From: Nitrospirales bacterium
Lineage (GTDB): Bacteria > Nitrospirota > Nitrospiria > Nitrospirales > UBA2166
Direction of reading: 5' to 3'
NCBI GenBank assembly: GCA_029261375.1
Contig: JAJDBL010000260.1
Coordinates: 1-14,264, forward strand
DNA length: 14,264 nucleotides
Shown: positions 1-7,810 of the stretch, piece after piece
Layout of the letters: each line of letters opens with the position of its first letter
Position numbering within the stretch: position 1 is the stretch's first letter
The notes under the pieces: generated by a model
What the model was told of the DNA's origin: nothing
Seen by the model: only the letters and a program-made list of their open reading frames with translations
Databases searched by the model: none
Translations under genes and position numbers: made by a program

Positions 1-2307
1 TTGCCATTCGACCACTTGAAACAGTGGGTGGAGTGTGGCATCAAGCTGGTCACGACGAACCAGATCGGGAACTTTGACTATCTGTTAACCCTAGAGTTCT
101 TCAGGACCACGCCAGATATCTTCAGCGAGATTGGGGACACCGCGGTTAGATTGCGGGTATTGGAATATGGCAATGAATTTGCCGAGCAGAGTCCGCAGGT
201 TGCCATGGCGTTCTTGAAACAAAGTCCAAACGCGGTCGCGGCAATCCTCCACATTCCCGATGATGTGCCGCCTGATGAGGCGATCACGCTGAGGGAAGAG
301 GGAAGCCACCGGTTTGAGCAATGGATTCATGCCGGAAGACAAGCACTCGAATACAGTGCTGAGTCCGCCCGAGCGTACTTTTCCTATGAAAGTCGATGGG
401 CGTTGGTCTCCATTGAAAAGGCGATGAGCTGCGTCTCCCTGCGGACGGTGCAGCGGCCATTGCGAATGCTTGTCAGCGGCCTCAGCGGAAGGAATATACG
501 CATAGAAAGTAGCCTGGCTCAGGCGCAGTCAGCCGCGCAGGGCGCGACGTCCATTCCCGGCTGTCCGGTCGAGCGACCGAACATGGACCGTCCACCCTGT
601 CTTCAGGATACGATGGACACAATATCGCTTCCTCCCGTTCTCAGTTCGTATCCACGAAAAAGCGACAACGCGCGTCTCTATCGCGTGATGGCTGCCCATA
701 AGGCTGGGCACTTTGAATTTGGGACGCATGACGCTCAGCTTGAGTCGGTCCACGATCTAGTGATCGAGCTGCATTCCCGCTATGGGCAGAGTGTGTCGCC
801 AACATCGGTGTGGGAGTTCTTTGCGCTCTACCCGTCCCCTCGCCTTGTACAAGATCTCTGGATGATTGTCGAAGATGCTCGGGTCGATTTCCGTCTGTCA
901 ACCGAATATCCCGGTCTCCAACGGGACATGGAACGCGTCGTGAAGGAAGTCGTCATTCAACGGCCTCTTTTTCAGACAGGATCGTTGCGCGATATGGTCG
1001 TTGAAGCGTTGATGCGAATCTCCGTCAACCAGCCGGTTGAAGGGATTCCTGCCTCCTGTGAAGAGATCATTGACGACGCTCGACGGTTGTGCTGCATCGT
1101 GTGTGATACGAATGCCACATGCGAAACGTCGCTCAGGGTGGCGGATCGCCTATATCTACTGCTTGATGTTCTCAATGCGGGTGACCCGCCTTCGAGAGAG
1201 ATGCCGCAATCCGATCCGACGGACTCGTCGGAAGAGGACAATGCTTCCGCCGATCCCGAGGGAGACAATGATGGATTGGCATATCAACCCATTGCCAATC
1301 TCGCATATCGAGGCATTGTGCAAGATCGCCTGAGTGAGCCTGCGAATGTGGTCGAGCCCAATACGTTTGAGTCGGTGGTGCGACACGATGAGGATATTTC
1401 AGGCGAACACACGGCAGTCCACTATGATGAATGGGACACCACGCTTGGAGATTATCGCTCTCGTTGGTGTCGTGTGATTGAGGGAATGGCTGTCAATAAC
1501 AACGACGGTGAAACATTTGTGGCACAGACGCTGGTAGATCATCACTGGACCGTACAGCGGCTGCGAAAGTATTTCGAAGGTATTCGACCGCGTGCCCTTC
1601 ACTGGGTGAAGGGGCAAACGGATGGTGAGGACATCGATATGGATGCCGTCATTGATCGGCTAACTGGATGTCGAGCGCGATCGTCGTCAGCAGACCGAAT
1701 TTTCATGAATCGAGAGACCCGGGTGAGAAGCGTGTCCGCCGCATTCTTAATGGATATGAGTGGCTCGACGAGCCGAATACTCGATGCCAGCGGTAAACGC
1801 GTCATCGACGTGGAGAAGGAAGCGTTGGTGCTTCTGTGCGAAGCGCTAGAAGCACTGGGAGACCGCTATGCCATGTACGGGTTTTCCGGCCGATCGCGGG
1901 ATGATGTTCGTTTCAGTATTCTGAAAGAATTTGATCATCGTTATGATAGTGCGTCCAAACAACGTATTGGCGGCATTGAGCCTGTACATCAAAATCGCGA
2001 TGGCACAGCCATTCGGCATGCAACCTCGAAGTTGCTTCGTGAACGAGCGAAGGTCAAGTTGCTGGTCTTACTGAGTGATGGGAGACCCCTCGATGATCAA
2101 TACGAACGGGACTATGCGCTCGAGGATACGCGGATGGCGTTGTTGGAGGCAAAACGACTAGGGATTCATCCATTCTGTGTGACCATTGATCATGAAGCAC
2201 CTGCATACTTGACACGCATGTGTGGCGAAGTAGGTTTTGTGGTGGTGGATCAAGTGGAACGATTGCCCGATTGTCTGCCACACATCTATCGCCGGCTGAC
2301 GACATGA
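1..2307 (+). CDS. VWA-domain protein of the NorD/CbbO type (5' end probably outside the window)
   Basis: The reading frame is open from base 1, where a TTG can be read, so the true start may lie upstream. The 768 visible residues end in a von Willebrand factor A domain (about 578-760). It has a complete metal-ion-dependent adhesion site: DMSGS at 585-589, Thr669 in RDGT, and Asp693 in LLSDGRP. The stretch after it (EDTRMALLEAKRLGI, then a FCVTID-like strand) is typical of NorD and CbbO proteins. So is the YDEWD...YRSRWCRV segment before the VWA domain. An acidic Ser/Asp/Glu-rich linker lies near residues 400-425. The N-terminal 150 residues are helical with loosely repeated units around YLLTLEFF, AMAFLKQSP and ARAYFSYES. 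Family members work with a MoxR-type AAA+ ATPase (NorQ/CbbQ) to mature or reactivate a metalloenzyme or Rubisco. No ATPase gene is visible here, and it may lie upstream. The exact client is unknown. Confidence 0.8.
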   Translation: MPFDHLKQWVECGIKLVTTNQIGNFDYLLTLEFFRTTPDIFSEIGDTAVRLRVLEYGNEFAEQSPQVAMAFLKQSPNAVAAILHIPDDVPPDEAITLREEGSHRFEQWIHAGRQALEYSAESARAYFSYESRWALVSIEKAMSCVSLRTVQRPLRMLVSGLSGRNIRIESSLAQAQSAAQGATSIPGCPVERPNMDRPPCLQDTMDTISLPPVLSSYPRKSDNARLYRVMAAHKAGHFEFGTHDAQLESVHDLVIELHSRYGQSVSPTSVWEFFALYPSPRLVQDLWMIVEDARVDFRLSTEYPGLQRDMERVVKEVVIQRPLFQTGSLRDMVVEALMRISVNQPVEGIPASCEEIIDDARRLCCIVCDTNATCETSLRVADRLYLLLDVLNAGDPPSREMPQSDPTDSSEEDNASADPEGDNDGLAYQPIANLAYRGIVQDRLSEPANVVEPNTFESVVRHDEDISGEHTAVHYDEWDTTLGDYRSRWCRVIEGMAVNNNDGETFVAQTLVDHHWTVQRLRKYFEGIRPRALHWVKGQTDGEDIDMDAVIDRLTGCRARSSSADRIFMNRETRVRSVSAAFLMDMSGSTSRILDASGKRVIDVEKEALVLLCEALEALGDRYAMYGFSGRSRDDVRFSILKEFDHRYDSASKQRIGGIEPVHQNRDGTAIRHATSKLLRERAKVKLLVLLSDGRPLDDQYERDYALEDTRMALLEAKRLGIHPFCVTIDHEAPAYLTRMCGEVGFVVVDQVERLPDCLPHIYRRLTT

Positions 2308-2666
2308 GTGCCGACGACACCAATGTGCCGGATTGGCTGTATCGTCTCTTCACCGGTGATTCCTATCCGTATCTCAAGCGGCAAGCGAAGTTTCGGCTCA
2401 AGAGTGCGCCAACTCCAGATGTGATGCGTAAGCTATTTGACGATATATTTCCGCGCTGTACGATGAAGGTGTTGCTCGAGGAGAAGCAAGGCATGATCGT
2501 GGCGTTTCGTGAGTTAGCTACCTATGAACCAGGCCAATATATGGATCTAGCATGGAAACCTGTTGATGTGCTCCGAGAAAACTACGGAAAAGGGAAATTC
2601 AAACTGAATTTCTACGAAGGCGAGAATTTTATCTGTACCACAAACTTCAAAGTTGATATTGAGTAA
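2304..2666 (+). CDS. Hypothetical 120-aa protein coupled to the VWA gene
   Basis: The ATG at 2304 overlaps the TGA of the VWA gene (ATGA), which indicates translational coupling and decides the start over an in-frame ATG further upstream. The product is 120 aa, soluble, with no signal peptide or membrane segment. It is rich in aromatic and basic residues (DWLYRLF near the N-terminus, KRQAKFRLK in the middle). I do not recognise a family. The C-terminal half (from about residue 60) looks like alternating beta strands, ending in CTTNFKVDIE. Its position suggests it acts with the VWA protein, for example as a small partner in a chaperone complex, but that is inference from the overlap alone. Confidence 0.7.
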   Translation: MSADDTNVPDWLYRLFTGDSYPYLKRQAKFRLKSAPTPDVMRKLFDDIFPRCTMKVLLEEKQGMIVAFRELATYEPGQYMDLAWKPVDVLRENYGKGKFKLNFYEGENFICTTNFKVDIE

Positions 2667-2668
2667 AG

Positions 2669-2730
2669 AACGCAATAGCGTTTATCGTCATATTCTTCGC
2701 TGAATGCAGATCGCTGATGGCTGAAGGCTG
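2669..2730. repeat. Short intergenic stretch with a GCTGA-type degenerate repeat and a small hairpin
   Basis: Between the 120-aa gene and mdh there are 83 bases. They hold a 5-bp inverted repeat (AACGC-AATA-GCGTT, 2669-2682). After it comes a stretch at 2699-2730 in which GCTGA recurs in degenerate form (GCTGAATGC, GCTGATGG, GCTGAAGG). The hairpin is too weak and lacks a T-tract, so I do not call it a terminator. No clear promoter for mdh is visible. Confidence 0.35.
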
Positions 2731-2749
2731 TTACTAAGGAGAACAACGA

Positions 2750-3688
2750 ATGGGACGAGACAAGATTACGGTGATTGGTGCCGGCAACGTCGGTGGCACG
2801 GCTGCTCAGCGGCTGGCGGAGAAGGATTGTTACGATGTGGTGTTGCTCGACATCATTCCCGGGCTTCCGAAAGGAAAAGCCCTGGATTTAGCTCAATCGG
2901 CCGCCATTTGCGGGTACACCGGCCAACTCACAGGTACGACGGATTATAAAGACACCGCGGATTCATCAGTCGTCGTGATTACCTCTGGGATACCACGGAA
3001 ACCGGGAATGTCCAGAGATGAGTTGCTGGAAACCAACGTGAAGATCGTCAAAAGCGTAGTGGAGCAGGTTGTTGAACACTCACCGAATGCCATTCTTGTG
3101 ATCGTCTCAAATCCCTTGGATGCCATGACCTACGTGGCGCACAAAGTGAGTGGCTTTCCCAAAGAACGTGTGCTCGGAATGGCCGGTGTGCTCGATTCAG
3201 CGCGTTTTCGTGCGAGTATTGCGAAAGAACTGGCCGTCTCTGTACAGGAGGTCCATACCATGGTGCTCGGTGGCCATGGCGACTCGATGGTACCGCTCAT
3301 TGGCAGCACCACTGTGGCAGGGGCTCCAATTCGAGACCTAGTATCGGAGGAGAGATTAAACGAACTTGTTGACGGAACGCGCCATGGGGGTGCGGAAATC
3401 GTGAAGTTGCTTGAAAAAGGAAGTGCATTCTACGCGCCATCAGCGGCGGCAGTTCAGATGGTAGAGGCGATCATGAAGGATCGGCACAGTATCCTTCCCT
3501 GTGCGACCCTGTGCAAAGGTGAATACGGCATCCAAGATGTCTTTGTAGGGGTTCCTGTGAAACTTGGTCGAAGAGGTGCCGAACAGATCGTAGAAATTGC
3601 GCTGACGTCTGACGAACAGGCAGCGTTGGCAAAGTCGACAGCGGATGTGAAAGAGCTCTGCCATCAGATCGACGGAATGCTAACCTGA
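2750..3688 (+). CDS. mdh: Malate dehydrogenase (NAD-dependent, LDH-like type)
   Basis: This gene encodes a cytoplasmic enzyme of the TCA cycle (oxidative or reductive) that interconverts malate and oxaloacetate. The 312-aa length is normal for the LDH-like MDH group. The NAD-binding Rossmann motif GAGNVGG starts at residue 10, and Asp34 ends the second strand, which predicts NAD rather than NADP. The substrate loop is RKPGMSR, with Arg83 and Arg89 binding the carboxylates. Arg rather than Gln at position 83 supports malate over lactate. The catalytic pair is Asp149 with His176 in GGHGDS, and Arg152 is present. A good Shine-Dalgarno (AAGGAGA, 2736-2742) sits 7 bases before the ATG. The next two small genes follow closely and probably share the transcript. 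Confidence 0.95.
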   Translation: MGRDKITVIGAGNVGGTAAQRLAEKDCYDVVLLDIIPGLPKGKALDLAQSAAICGYTGQLTGTTDYKDTADSSVVVITSGIPRKPGMSRDELLETNVKIVKSVVEQVVEHSPNAILVIVSNPLDAMTYVAHKVSGFPKERVLGMAGVLDSARFRASIAKELAVSVQEVHTMVLGGHGDSMVPLIGSTTVAGAPIRDLVSEERLNELVDGTRHGGAEIVKLLEKGSAFYAPSAAAVQMVEAIMKDRHSILPCATLCKGEYGIQDVFVGVPVKLGRRGAEQIVEIALTSDEQAALAKSTADVKELCHQIDGMLT

Positions 3689-3703
3689 TTGTGGAGGTGT
3701 GCC

Positions 3704-3799
3704 ATGTTTAATGACACCGCGTTTTGGTTGTTGCTCATTGCTGCAATTGCGGCGGTGATTTTCACACGCATGTTGTACGTTGGGACAAAATGGGGATGA
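3704..3799 (+). CDS. 31-aa single-helix membrane peptide
   Basis: This small ORF lies 15 bases after the mdh stop. It has a GGAGG Shine-Dalgarno (3693-3697) 6 bases before its ATG. It encodes 31 residues: a short N-terminus (MFNDT), a hydrophobic helix over about residues 7-21 (FWLLLIAAIAAVIF), then a basic tail (TRMLYVGTKWG). The tail suggests an N-out, C-in single-pass inner-membrane peptide. Its TGA overlaps the ATG of the next gene as ATGA, which supports real translation. I do not recognise a family. It may be a membrane partner of the downstream exported protein or serve mainly as a coupling ORF. The RBS and the overlap together are better evidence than its length. Confidence 0.6.
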   Translation: MFNDTAFWLLLIAAIAAVIFTRMLYVGTKWG

Positions 3800-4395
3800 G
3801 TCGTGTGTTTCTGCGTCGATATACAACGTGGGGCCTGTGTGTGCTGTGTATCGTGTGGGCCCTTATCGCCGTTGAGACGGTGTCCGCTGCAGAGCGTGCA
3901 GGAGTCACCATGCCGGAGTCGATCTCCCTTGGCGACAAAACTCTCGTGCTGAATGGTTTAGGGTTGCGGGAGGCTACGTTTCTCAAGGTCGACGTGTTCG
4001 TGGGCGGGCTGTATCTAGAGCAAAAAACACGTGATCCCAATGAGATTATTGGGTCACCACAAACGAAGAAAGTGATGATGCACTTCGTGCGGAATGTGGA
4101 TGCAACGCAGCTTAGAAAAGCGTGGAAGACTGGGTTTGCAAAAAATGCAGGAGAGAACCTTGCGGCATTGTCAGATCGGGTGGATCAGTTGAACGGATGG
4201 ATGTCGACGATGCGGGTGAGCCACGAGATGGCGTTCACCTTTGATGAGAACACCGTTGAAGTGAACGTGAACGGTTCAACGCTCGGAATAATATCTGGCG
4301 AGGATTTTTCCCGTGCAATGCTTTCGATATGGTTCGGCCCTGAGCCGCCGAATGAAGGACTGAAACTCGGAATGCTTGGTCTCGACGAGGAATAA
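3796..4395 (+). CDS. Exported chalcone-isomerase-like domain protein
   Basis: The start at 3796 is chosen because it overlaps the previous stop as ATGA and begins a good signal peptide. That signal has a basic N-terminus (MSRVFLRR), a hydrophobic core, and cleavage near VSA-AE around residue 31. The mature part begins with GVTMPESISLGDKTLVLNG, followed by GLREATFLKVDVFVGGLYL. This is the typical opening of bacterial chalcone-isomerase-like (CHI-fold) periplasmic proteins. Total length is 199 aa, usual for this group. Bacterial members are not flavonoid enzymes, and their role is poorly known; a fatty-acid- or lipid-binding role is one suggestion. It is the last gene of the mdh cluster and faces the convergent lipoprotein gene. 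Confidence 0.8.
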   Translation: MSRVFLRRYTTWGLCVLCIVWALIAVETVSAAERAGVTMPESISLGDKTLVLNGLGLREATFLKVDVFVGGLYLEQKTRDPNEIIGSPQTKKVMMHFVRNVDATQLRKAWKTGFAKNAGENLAALSDRVDQLNGWMSTMRVSHEMAFTFDENTVEVNVNGSTLGIISGEDFSRAMLSIWFGPEPPNEGLKLGMLGLDEE

Positions 4396-4423
4396 GGGTA
4401 TTGGTACTCCATACGGCCAACGC

Positions 4424-4490
4424 CGTCATACCCGCAAAAGCGCGGATCCAGAAGAGGTCCTGGATTCCGGGTCACGCTCGGAACGGCACA
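4424..4490. repeat. Imperfect extragenic palindromic repeat between convergent genes
   Basis: The segment contains GTCATACCCGC, a GGATCCAG arm (4444-4451) and a CTGGATTCC arm (4460-4468), then GGGTCACGCTCGGAAC. This is the pattern of widespread REP-like intergenic elements of the form CGTCATxCCCGC...GGATCCAG...CTGGATTCC, here degenerate. It lies in the 133-base gap between two convergent genes and could act as a bidirectional transcription barrier. Confidence 0.5.
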
Positions 4491-4528
4491 GCAGGGACTG
4501 AAAAGCCTCCTGAGAGATAACCGTGCGG

Positions 4529-5158
4529 CTACATTCCGGTATTTGTGGTATCTGCCGGAGTTTCCGTCATTGTATCAGTAGTACTTGCCGTTCCGCCCGA
4601 CGTTCTCCACCCACTTCCCGCTAAAACGCTCCCGAACTCGGGGTCGACCTGGGCGAACACAATGCCGTCGCCTTCATTGATCATAAATCCTCTCCATACT
4701 CGAAACGTTTGACCCAGCTGGCCGCTGACAACGAGTTCGAAGCGGAGGCAGCGCGCTTGACCGCAGACATCGTTGTCGATGTCCTCGAATAAAAAATCTC
4801 CATCAACCTCGACCCGGTCCAGTGTCAGGGTGTTGCAATCCATAAAGAAAAAGAACCCTCTGGTAATTTCCCGTGTGGCACCGTCTGCTTCAAACCAGCC
4901 GGTAAAAGACGCTGGACAACTGACCAGAGAGGTGTTTGAGGATGTCGCGCTGATGTGATAAATGCCGTTCAGGTTGCTGAGGTTATCTGTTGGGGTTTCG
5001 CCGGTCGTCGTGCCGTCGTTGCTGCCTTGTGCGGCAGCGGTGCTGCCTCCTGCCGCGGCGGCAAGGACGGCAACTGCAGCAGTATCTGCGCCACAGCCTA
5101 AGATCGGAAGAAATAAGAGGTATCCGAACCATGCAAGGGCGCGCATCCGTGTGTACAC
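4529..5158 (-). CDS. Small predicted lipoprotein, function unknown
   Basis: I place the start at a GTG (5156-5158) because a clear AAGGAG (5166-5171) lies 7 bases upstream of it. The alternative ATG at 5146 is 19 bases away. The 209-aa product starts with a type II signal peptide, with ILGC and Cys22 as the likely lipidated residue. An Ala/Gly/Ser/Thr low-complexity linker follows (about residues 25-55). A globular, mostly beta domain then carries five cysteines (SCPAS, MDCNT, DVCGQARC and a match nearby), some of which may form disulfides. The last 20 residues are Thr-rich. I recognise no family. It begins 16 bases after the cysE stop, so it is the last gene of the ispD-ispF-cysE transcript. 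Confidence 0.7.
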   Translation of the reverse strand: MYTRMRALAWFGYLLFLPILGCGADTAAVAVLAAAAGGSTAAAQGSNDGTTTGETPTDNLSNLNGIYHISATSSNTSLVSCPASFTGWFEADGATREITRGFFFFMDCNTLTLDRVEVDGDFLFEDIDNDVCGQARCLRFELVVSGQLGQTFRVWRGFMINEGDGIVFAQVDPEFGSVLAGSGWRTSGGTASTTDTMTETPADTTNTGM

Positions 5159-5174
5159 AGTGAGACTCCTTATC

Positions 5175-5861
5175 TTAGTGACCCGAGCGAGGATCTGGTG
5201 AAGAGATAGTGCGTGGGTCTTCCATTGATTGTGCCGAATGGACATTGGCTCGAAGTTCTTCCAGTTGTTTTTCTAGCACCTCGAAACGCTCCATAACAGG
5301 ATCAGCGATATTGGTGTGATCCATGGTCAGTTCGGGAAGTCGTTCACCCTTGACCCGAATGACACGTCCCGGAACTCCAATAACGGTTGAGTCTGCGGGC
5401 ACGGATTTAAGGACAACGGAATTCGCCCCGATCGTGACATTGTCGCCAATCGTCATGCCGCCGAGGATCTTTGCGCCAGCTCCAACCACCACATGTGACC
5501 CAAGCGTTGGATGTCGCTTTCCGCGCTCTTTTCCTGTTCCGCCAAGGGTGACGCCTTGAAAAAGGGTGACGCAATCACCGATGACGGTGGTTTCGCCAAT
5601 GACGACCCCGGCTCCGTGATCGATAAAGAAGCTGCGCCCGATGGTGGCGGCTGGATGGATCTCGACCCCAGTAAGCAGTCGTGCAAGGTGGCTCACGAGG
5701 CGTGGGACAACGGGAACATGATGAGTAAGAAGCCAATGAGCAATGCGATAGGCAACGATGGCATGAAAGCCAGCGTACGTAAGAATGACTTCGATGCCGC
5801 TGACCGCTGCCGGGTCGCGTTCAAAGACCGTCTGAAAATCATGGCGAATGTGGGCGAGCAT
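5175..5861 (-). CDS. cysE: Serine O-acetyltransferase
   Basis: The enzyme transfers acetyl from acetyl-CoA to serine, the first step of cysteine synthesis in the cytoplasm. The protein is 228 aa, the short form of the family. An N-terminal helical part ([15 protein letters not shown]) leads into a left-handed beta-helix of hexapeptide repeats (about 65-155). The active-site residues are present: the Asp81-His82 pair in FIDHGAG and His117 in RHPTLG, with GVTLGGTGK between them. A short C-terminal coiled coil ([19 protein letters not shown]) follows, then a loose tail. A GTG at 5864 directly before the ATG could also start translation. No good Shine-Dalgarno is seen, so coupling to ispF, whose stop is about 9 bases upstream, is likely. 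Confidence 0.92.
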   Translation of the reverse strand: MLAHIRHDFQTVFERDPAAVSGIEVILTYAGFHAIVAYRIAHWLLTHHVPVVPRLVSHLARLLTGVEIHPAATIGRSFFIDHGAGVVIGETTVIGDCVTLFQGVTLGGTGKERGKRHPTLGSHVVVGAGAKILGGMTIGDNVTIGANSVVLKSVPADSTVIGVPGRVIRVKGERLPELTMDHTNIADPVMERFEVLEKQLEELRANVHSAQSMEDPRTISSPDPRSGH

Positions 5862-5870
5862 CACGATGTA

Positions 5871-6362
5871 TTATGGCCGCGGTTGGGGCTCGGCCGTTTC
5901 AAGAAGGCAAACTGCGTGGGTGGCGATAGCCTCTTCTCGCCCAATCGCGTCGACGCCTTCCCCCGATTTTGCCTTGAGGTTCACACGATCCTCATCTGCC
6001 TCCAGCACGCGTGCCAGGTGCGCTCTCATTTTCGCGAGGTGGGGTCCTAGGCGGGGAGCCTGCGCAATAATGACCGCGTCGAGATTAATCAGACGATATC
6101 CCTTGCTCTTTACGACCGTGACCACTTCCTGAAGAAGAACTATGCTTGAAATGTTCTTAAAGGAGGCGTCGCTACTGGGAAAGCGAGAGCCGATATCGCC
6201 TTCTCCTATCGCGCCCAAAAGTGCATCACAGATGGCGTGAGTTAACGCGTCGGCGTCGGAATGGCCGGCGAGCCCTTTGTGGTGAGGAACGTCAATGCCC
6301 CCAAGGATGAGCGGACGGTTCTCCGTCAACGGGTGAATGTCATATCCAAGGCCTACACGCAT
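5871..6362 (-). CDS. ispF: 2-C-methyl-D-erythritol 2,4-cyclodiphosphate synthase
   Basis: This enzyme of the MEP pathway converts CDP-ME 2-phosphate to the cyclodiphosphate and releases CMP. The start at 6362 gives a 163-aa protein, the usual size, opening with MRVGLGYDIHP. A long upstream in-frame extension overlaps ispD and is not plausible. A GAGGG lies 5 bases before the ATG. The zinc ligands are Asp8 and His10 in GYDIH and His42 in SDADALTHA. The C-terminal signature KAKSGEGVDAIGREEAIAT is complete. It follows ispD after 8 bases, the normal pairing of consecutive pathway enzymes. Confidence 0.95.
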   Translation of the reverse strand: MRVGLGYDIHPLTENRPLILGGIDVPHHKGLAGHSDADALTHAICDALLGAIGEGDIGSRFPSSDASFKNISSIVLLQEVVTVVKSKGYRLINLDAVIIAQAPRLGPHLAKMRAHLARVLEADEDRVNLKAKSGEGVDAIGREEAIATHAVCLLETAEPQPRP

Positions 6363-6370
6363 AGTGTCCC

Positions 6371-7090
6371 TCAATGTGCTGGTCTGCTTGCAGCGGTTGA
6401 CTGTAACAAGAGTTCTGCGAGGGCAAGGTCTTTGGGCGTCGTAATCTTGAGGTTGTGGCTTGTGCCTTCGACAACCTTGATGGTGTAACCCAGGCGTTCT
6501 AGCAGTCCTGCTTCGTCTGTCATCTGGACGCCATCGGTATACGCACACCTGAGCGCCTCCTGAAGCGCACGGTACTGGAACACTTGAGGAGTCTGCGCTG
6601 CCCAGAGGCTGGTTCGATCAACGGTTTCCTTGATGGTTCCCTCTTGGGACACCCGCTTCACCGTATCTTGAATTTTTGTTGCGATAATGGCTCCCTCGAC
6701 ATCTTGTGCGGCTCTGATGCAGTGTTCGAACATTTCTGGGGTAGCGAACGGGCGTACCCCATCATGGATCACAATGATATCAGTGTCGAGGGACGCAGCC
6801 TGTAGGCCAAGTGATACAGAATCCTGTCTCGTGTTGCCTCCCTCGATGATGTTCGTCACTTTCGTAAGCTCATAGGTGTTCACGAGCACTTCGAGCCCTT
6901 TCGGCTCCGAGTTCTGAGGAATCATCACAATGATGTCCCGTATGCCTGGGGTTGCTTCCATCGTACGCAGAGTATGGATGATGAGGGGGGCCAATCCGAG
7001 CGTCAAGAACTGTTTAGGAATGTTGGAGCCCATGCGGACCCCGTGTCCAGCCGCTGGGACCAACGCAGTCACGTGAGGTGGGTCAGTCAT
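6371..7090 (-). CDS. ispD: 2-C-methyl-D-erythritol 4-phosphate cytidylyltransferase
   Basis: The enzyme joins CTP and MEP to give CDP-ME in the MEP isoprenoid pathway. The 239-aa protein has the nucleotide-binding loop VPAAGHGVRMG...PKQF, with Arg19 and Lys26 as the usual catalytic residues. It also has DGVRPF, and QTPQVF in the middle of the protein, and a C-terminal ITTPKDLALAELLL. It is the first gene of the minus-strand operon. No Shine-Dalgarno is visible directly before the ATG. A tiny upstream ORF (minus strand, 7134 to 7087) has AAGGAG at 7148-7153, and its stop overlaps the ispD ATG, so coupling is possible. The divergent redox operon begins 800 bases away. Confidence 0.94.
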   Translation of the reverse strand: MTDPPHVTALVPAAGHGVRMGSNIPKQFLTLGLAPLIIHTLRTMEATPGIRDIIVMIPQNSEPKGLEVLVNTYELTKVTNIIEGGNTRQDSVSLGLQAASLDTDIIVIHDGVRPFATPEMFEHCIRAAQDVEGAIIATKIQDTVKRVSQEGTIKETVDRTSLWAAQTPQVFQYRALQEALRCAYTDGVQMTDEAGLLERLGYTIKVVEGTSHNLKITTPKDLALAELLLQSTAASRPAH

Positions 7091-7332
7091 ACGCGTACGT
7101 TTTCAAGGGGTATCAGGCCCGAGATGCCAGTCATGAAAAGTCAGGTACTCCTTAAGTCTCTACCGTCAACGAGAGGTTCAGGGCCAAGAGTCCCAGGGGA
7201 ATTGCTCATCAGCGACCTGGCGGACGGTATTTTTTTGAAATTGCAACTCCGCCGCGGCATTATACGCATCCGAAACCAGCGGTTACAATTTCCCAAGGCG
7301 CATAAAATCACGATAATTCTAGTTTTTCCCCT

Positions 7333-7348
7333 TGTGATCTGCGTCACA
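7333..7348. promoter_or_regulatory. Crp-type operator 1 (TGTGA-N6-TCACA)
   Basis: TGTGATCTGCGTCACA matches the canonical Crp palindrome at all ten fixed positions. A further GATCAC half-site follows at 7365-7370. GTGATCTG (7334-7341) and CAGATCAC (7363-7370) also form a perfect 8-bp inverted repeat. The site centre is about 100 bases before the predicted start of the plus-strand promoter and 250 bases from ispD. It could serve either direction. Confidence 0.55.
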
Positions 7349-7405
7349 GGCATAAAGTTGCACAGATCACCTCCACTCAGCGGCCCTAGCCACAAAAAAG
7401 TTTCC

Positions 7406-7433
7406 TTGACAAGTTTTTTGAACCTGGTATAAA
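7406..7433 (+). promoter_or_regulatory. Sigma70-type promoter
   Basis: TTGACA (7406-7411) is a perfect -35 element. A 16-base spacer separates it from TATAAA (7428-7433), a 5/6 match to the -10 consensus. Transcription would start near 7440, giving a leader of about 450 bases before the first redox-operon start codon. No gene begins near the predicted start. Confidence 0.6.
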
Positions 7434-7443
7434 GGCCCCTCAC

Positions 7444-7474
7444 AACCCAGCGGGGGGGTCCTGCAATTTGGGTT
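7444..7474 (+). repeat. Inverted repeat at the predicted transcript 5' end
   Basis: AACCCA (7444-7449) and TGGGTT (7469-7474) can pair around a 19-base loop that contains a run of seven G. It lies just after the predicted start at 7440, so it would form a 5'-terminal stem-loop of the leader RNA. Its function is unknown. Confidence 0.3.
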
Positions 7475-7570
7475 GAATACCCGGTTTTACTGATATTTTT
7501 ATACTGTTTTCATAATGCACAGAGGCGACTATCATTGATTTACCCCACATCTGACTCTACTGCGCAGCGA

Positions 7571-7584
7571 ACAGGGATTCCTGT
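7571..7584. repeat. Small hairpin ACAGG-GATT-CCTGT
   Basis: This is a perfect 5-bp inverted repeat with a 4-base loop, located 12 bases before Crp-type operator 2. It may be a second protein-binding half-site pair or a leader RNA hairpin. Confidence 0.25.
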
Positions 7585-7596
7585 AATCTTTGCCTG

Positions 7597-7612
7597 TGTG
7601 AGCTTGCTCACA
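7597..7612. promoter_or_regulatory. Crp-type operator 2 with class II promoter geometry
   Basis: TGTGAGCTTGCTCACA is again a full match to TGTGA-N6-TCACA. It has 7-bp arms around TT. A -10-like TATTCT (4/6) lies at 7634-7639. Seven bases after its end gives a start at 7646, which puts the operator centre (7604.5) at -41.5. This is the spacing of class II Crp-activated promoters, which need no good -35 element. The start site is predicted and not measured. Confidence 0.55.
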
Positions 7613-7810
7613 TCGCCAAATTTTGGAGCGTCCTATTCTGATGACTCGCGTGTGAATCCTGGAACGATCTTTTGATTCGAGAAAGCTAATCTAATGACAG
7701 ACATTGCTTATGAGCTTGAAAGGAGGTGCCGCAACAGTTGTTGGCCTCGCGTTACAAGAGGCGCTGTGCAGCTCAAAAAGCATGCGATTGAAATGACTAA
7801 CGTAGGCGTG

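Noticed and set aside
5511..6050. 179-codon open frame on the plus strand
   Set aside because: It is antisense to cysE and ispF, both fully supported by catalytic motifs.
7141..7443. 100-codon open frame on the minus strand in the intergenic region
   Set aside because: It has an irregular residue pattern, no Shine-Dalgarno, and crosses a near-consensus promoter and a Crp-type palindrome. I treat the region as regulatory.
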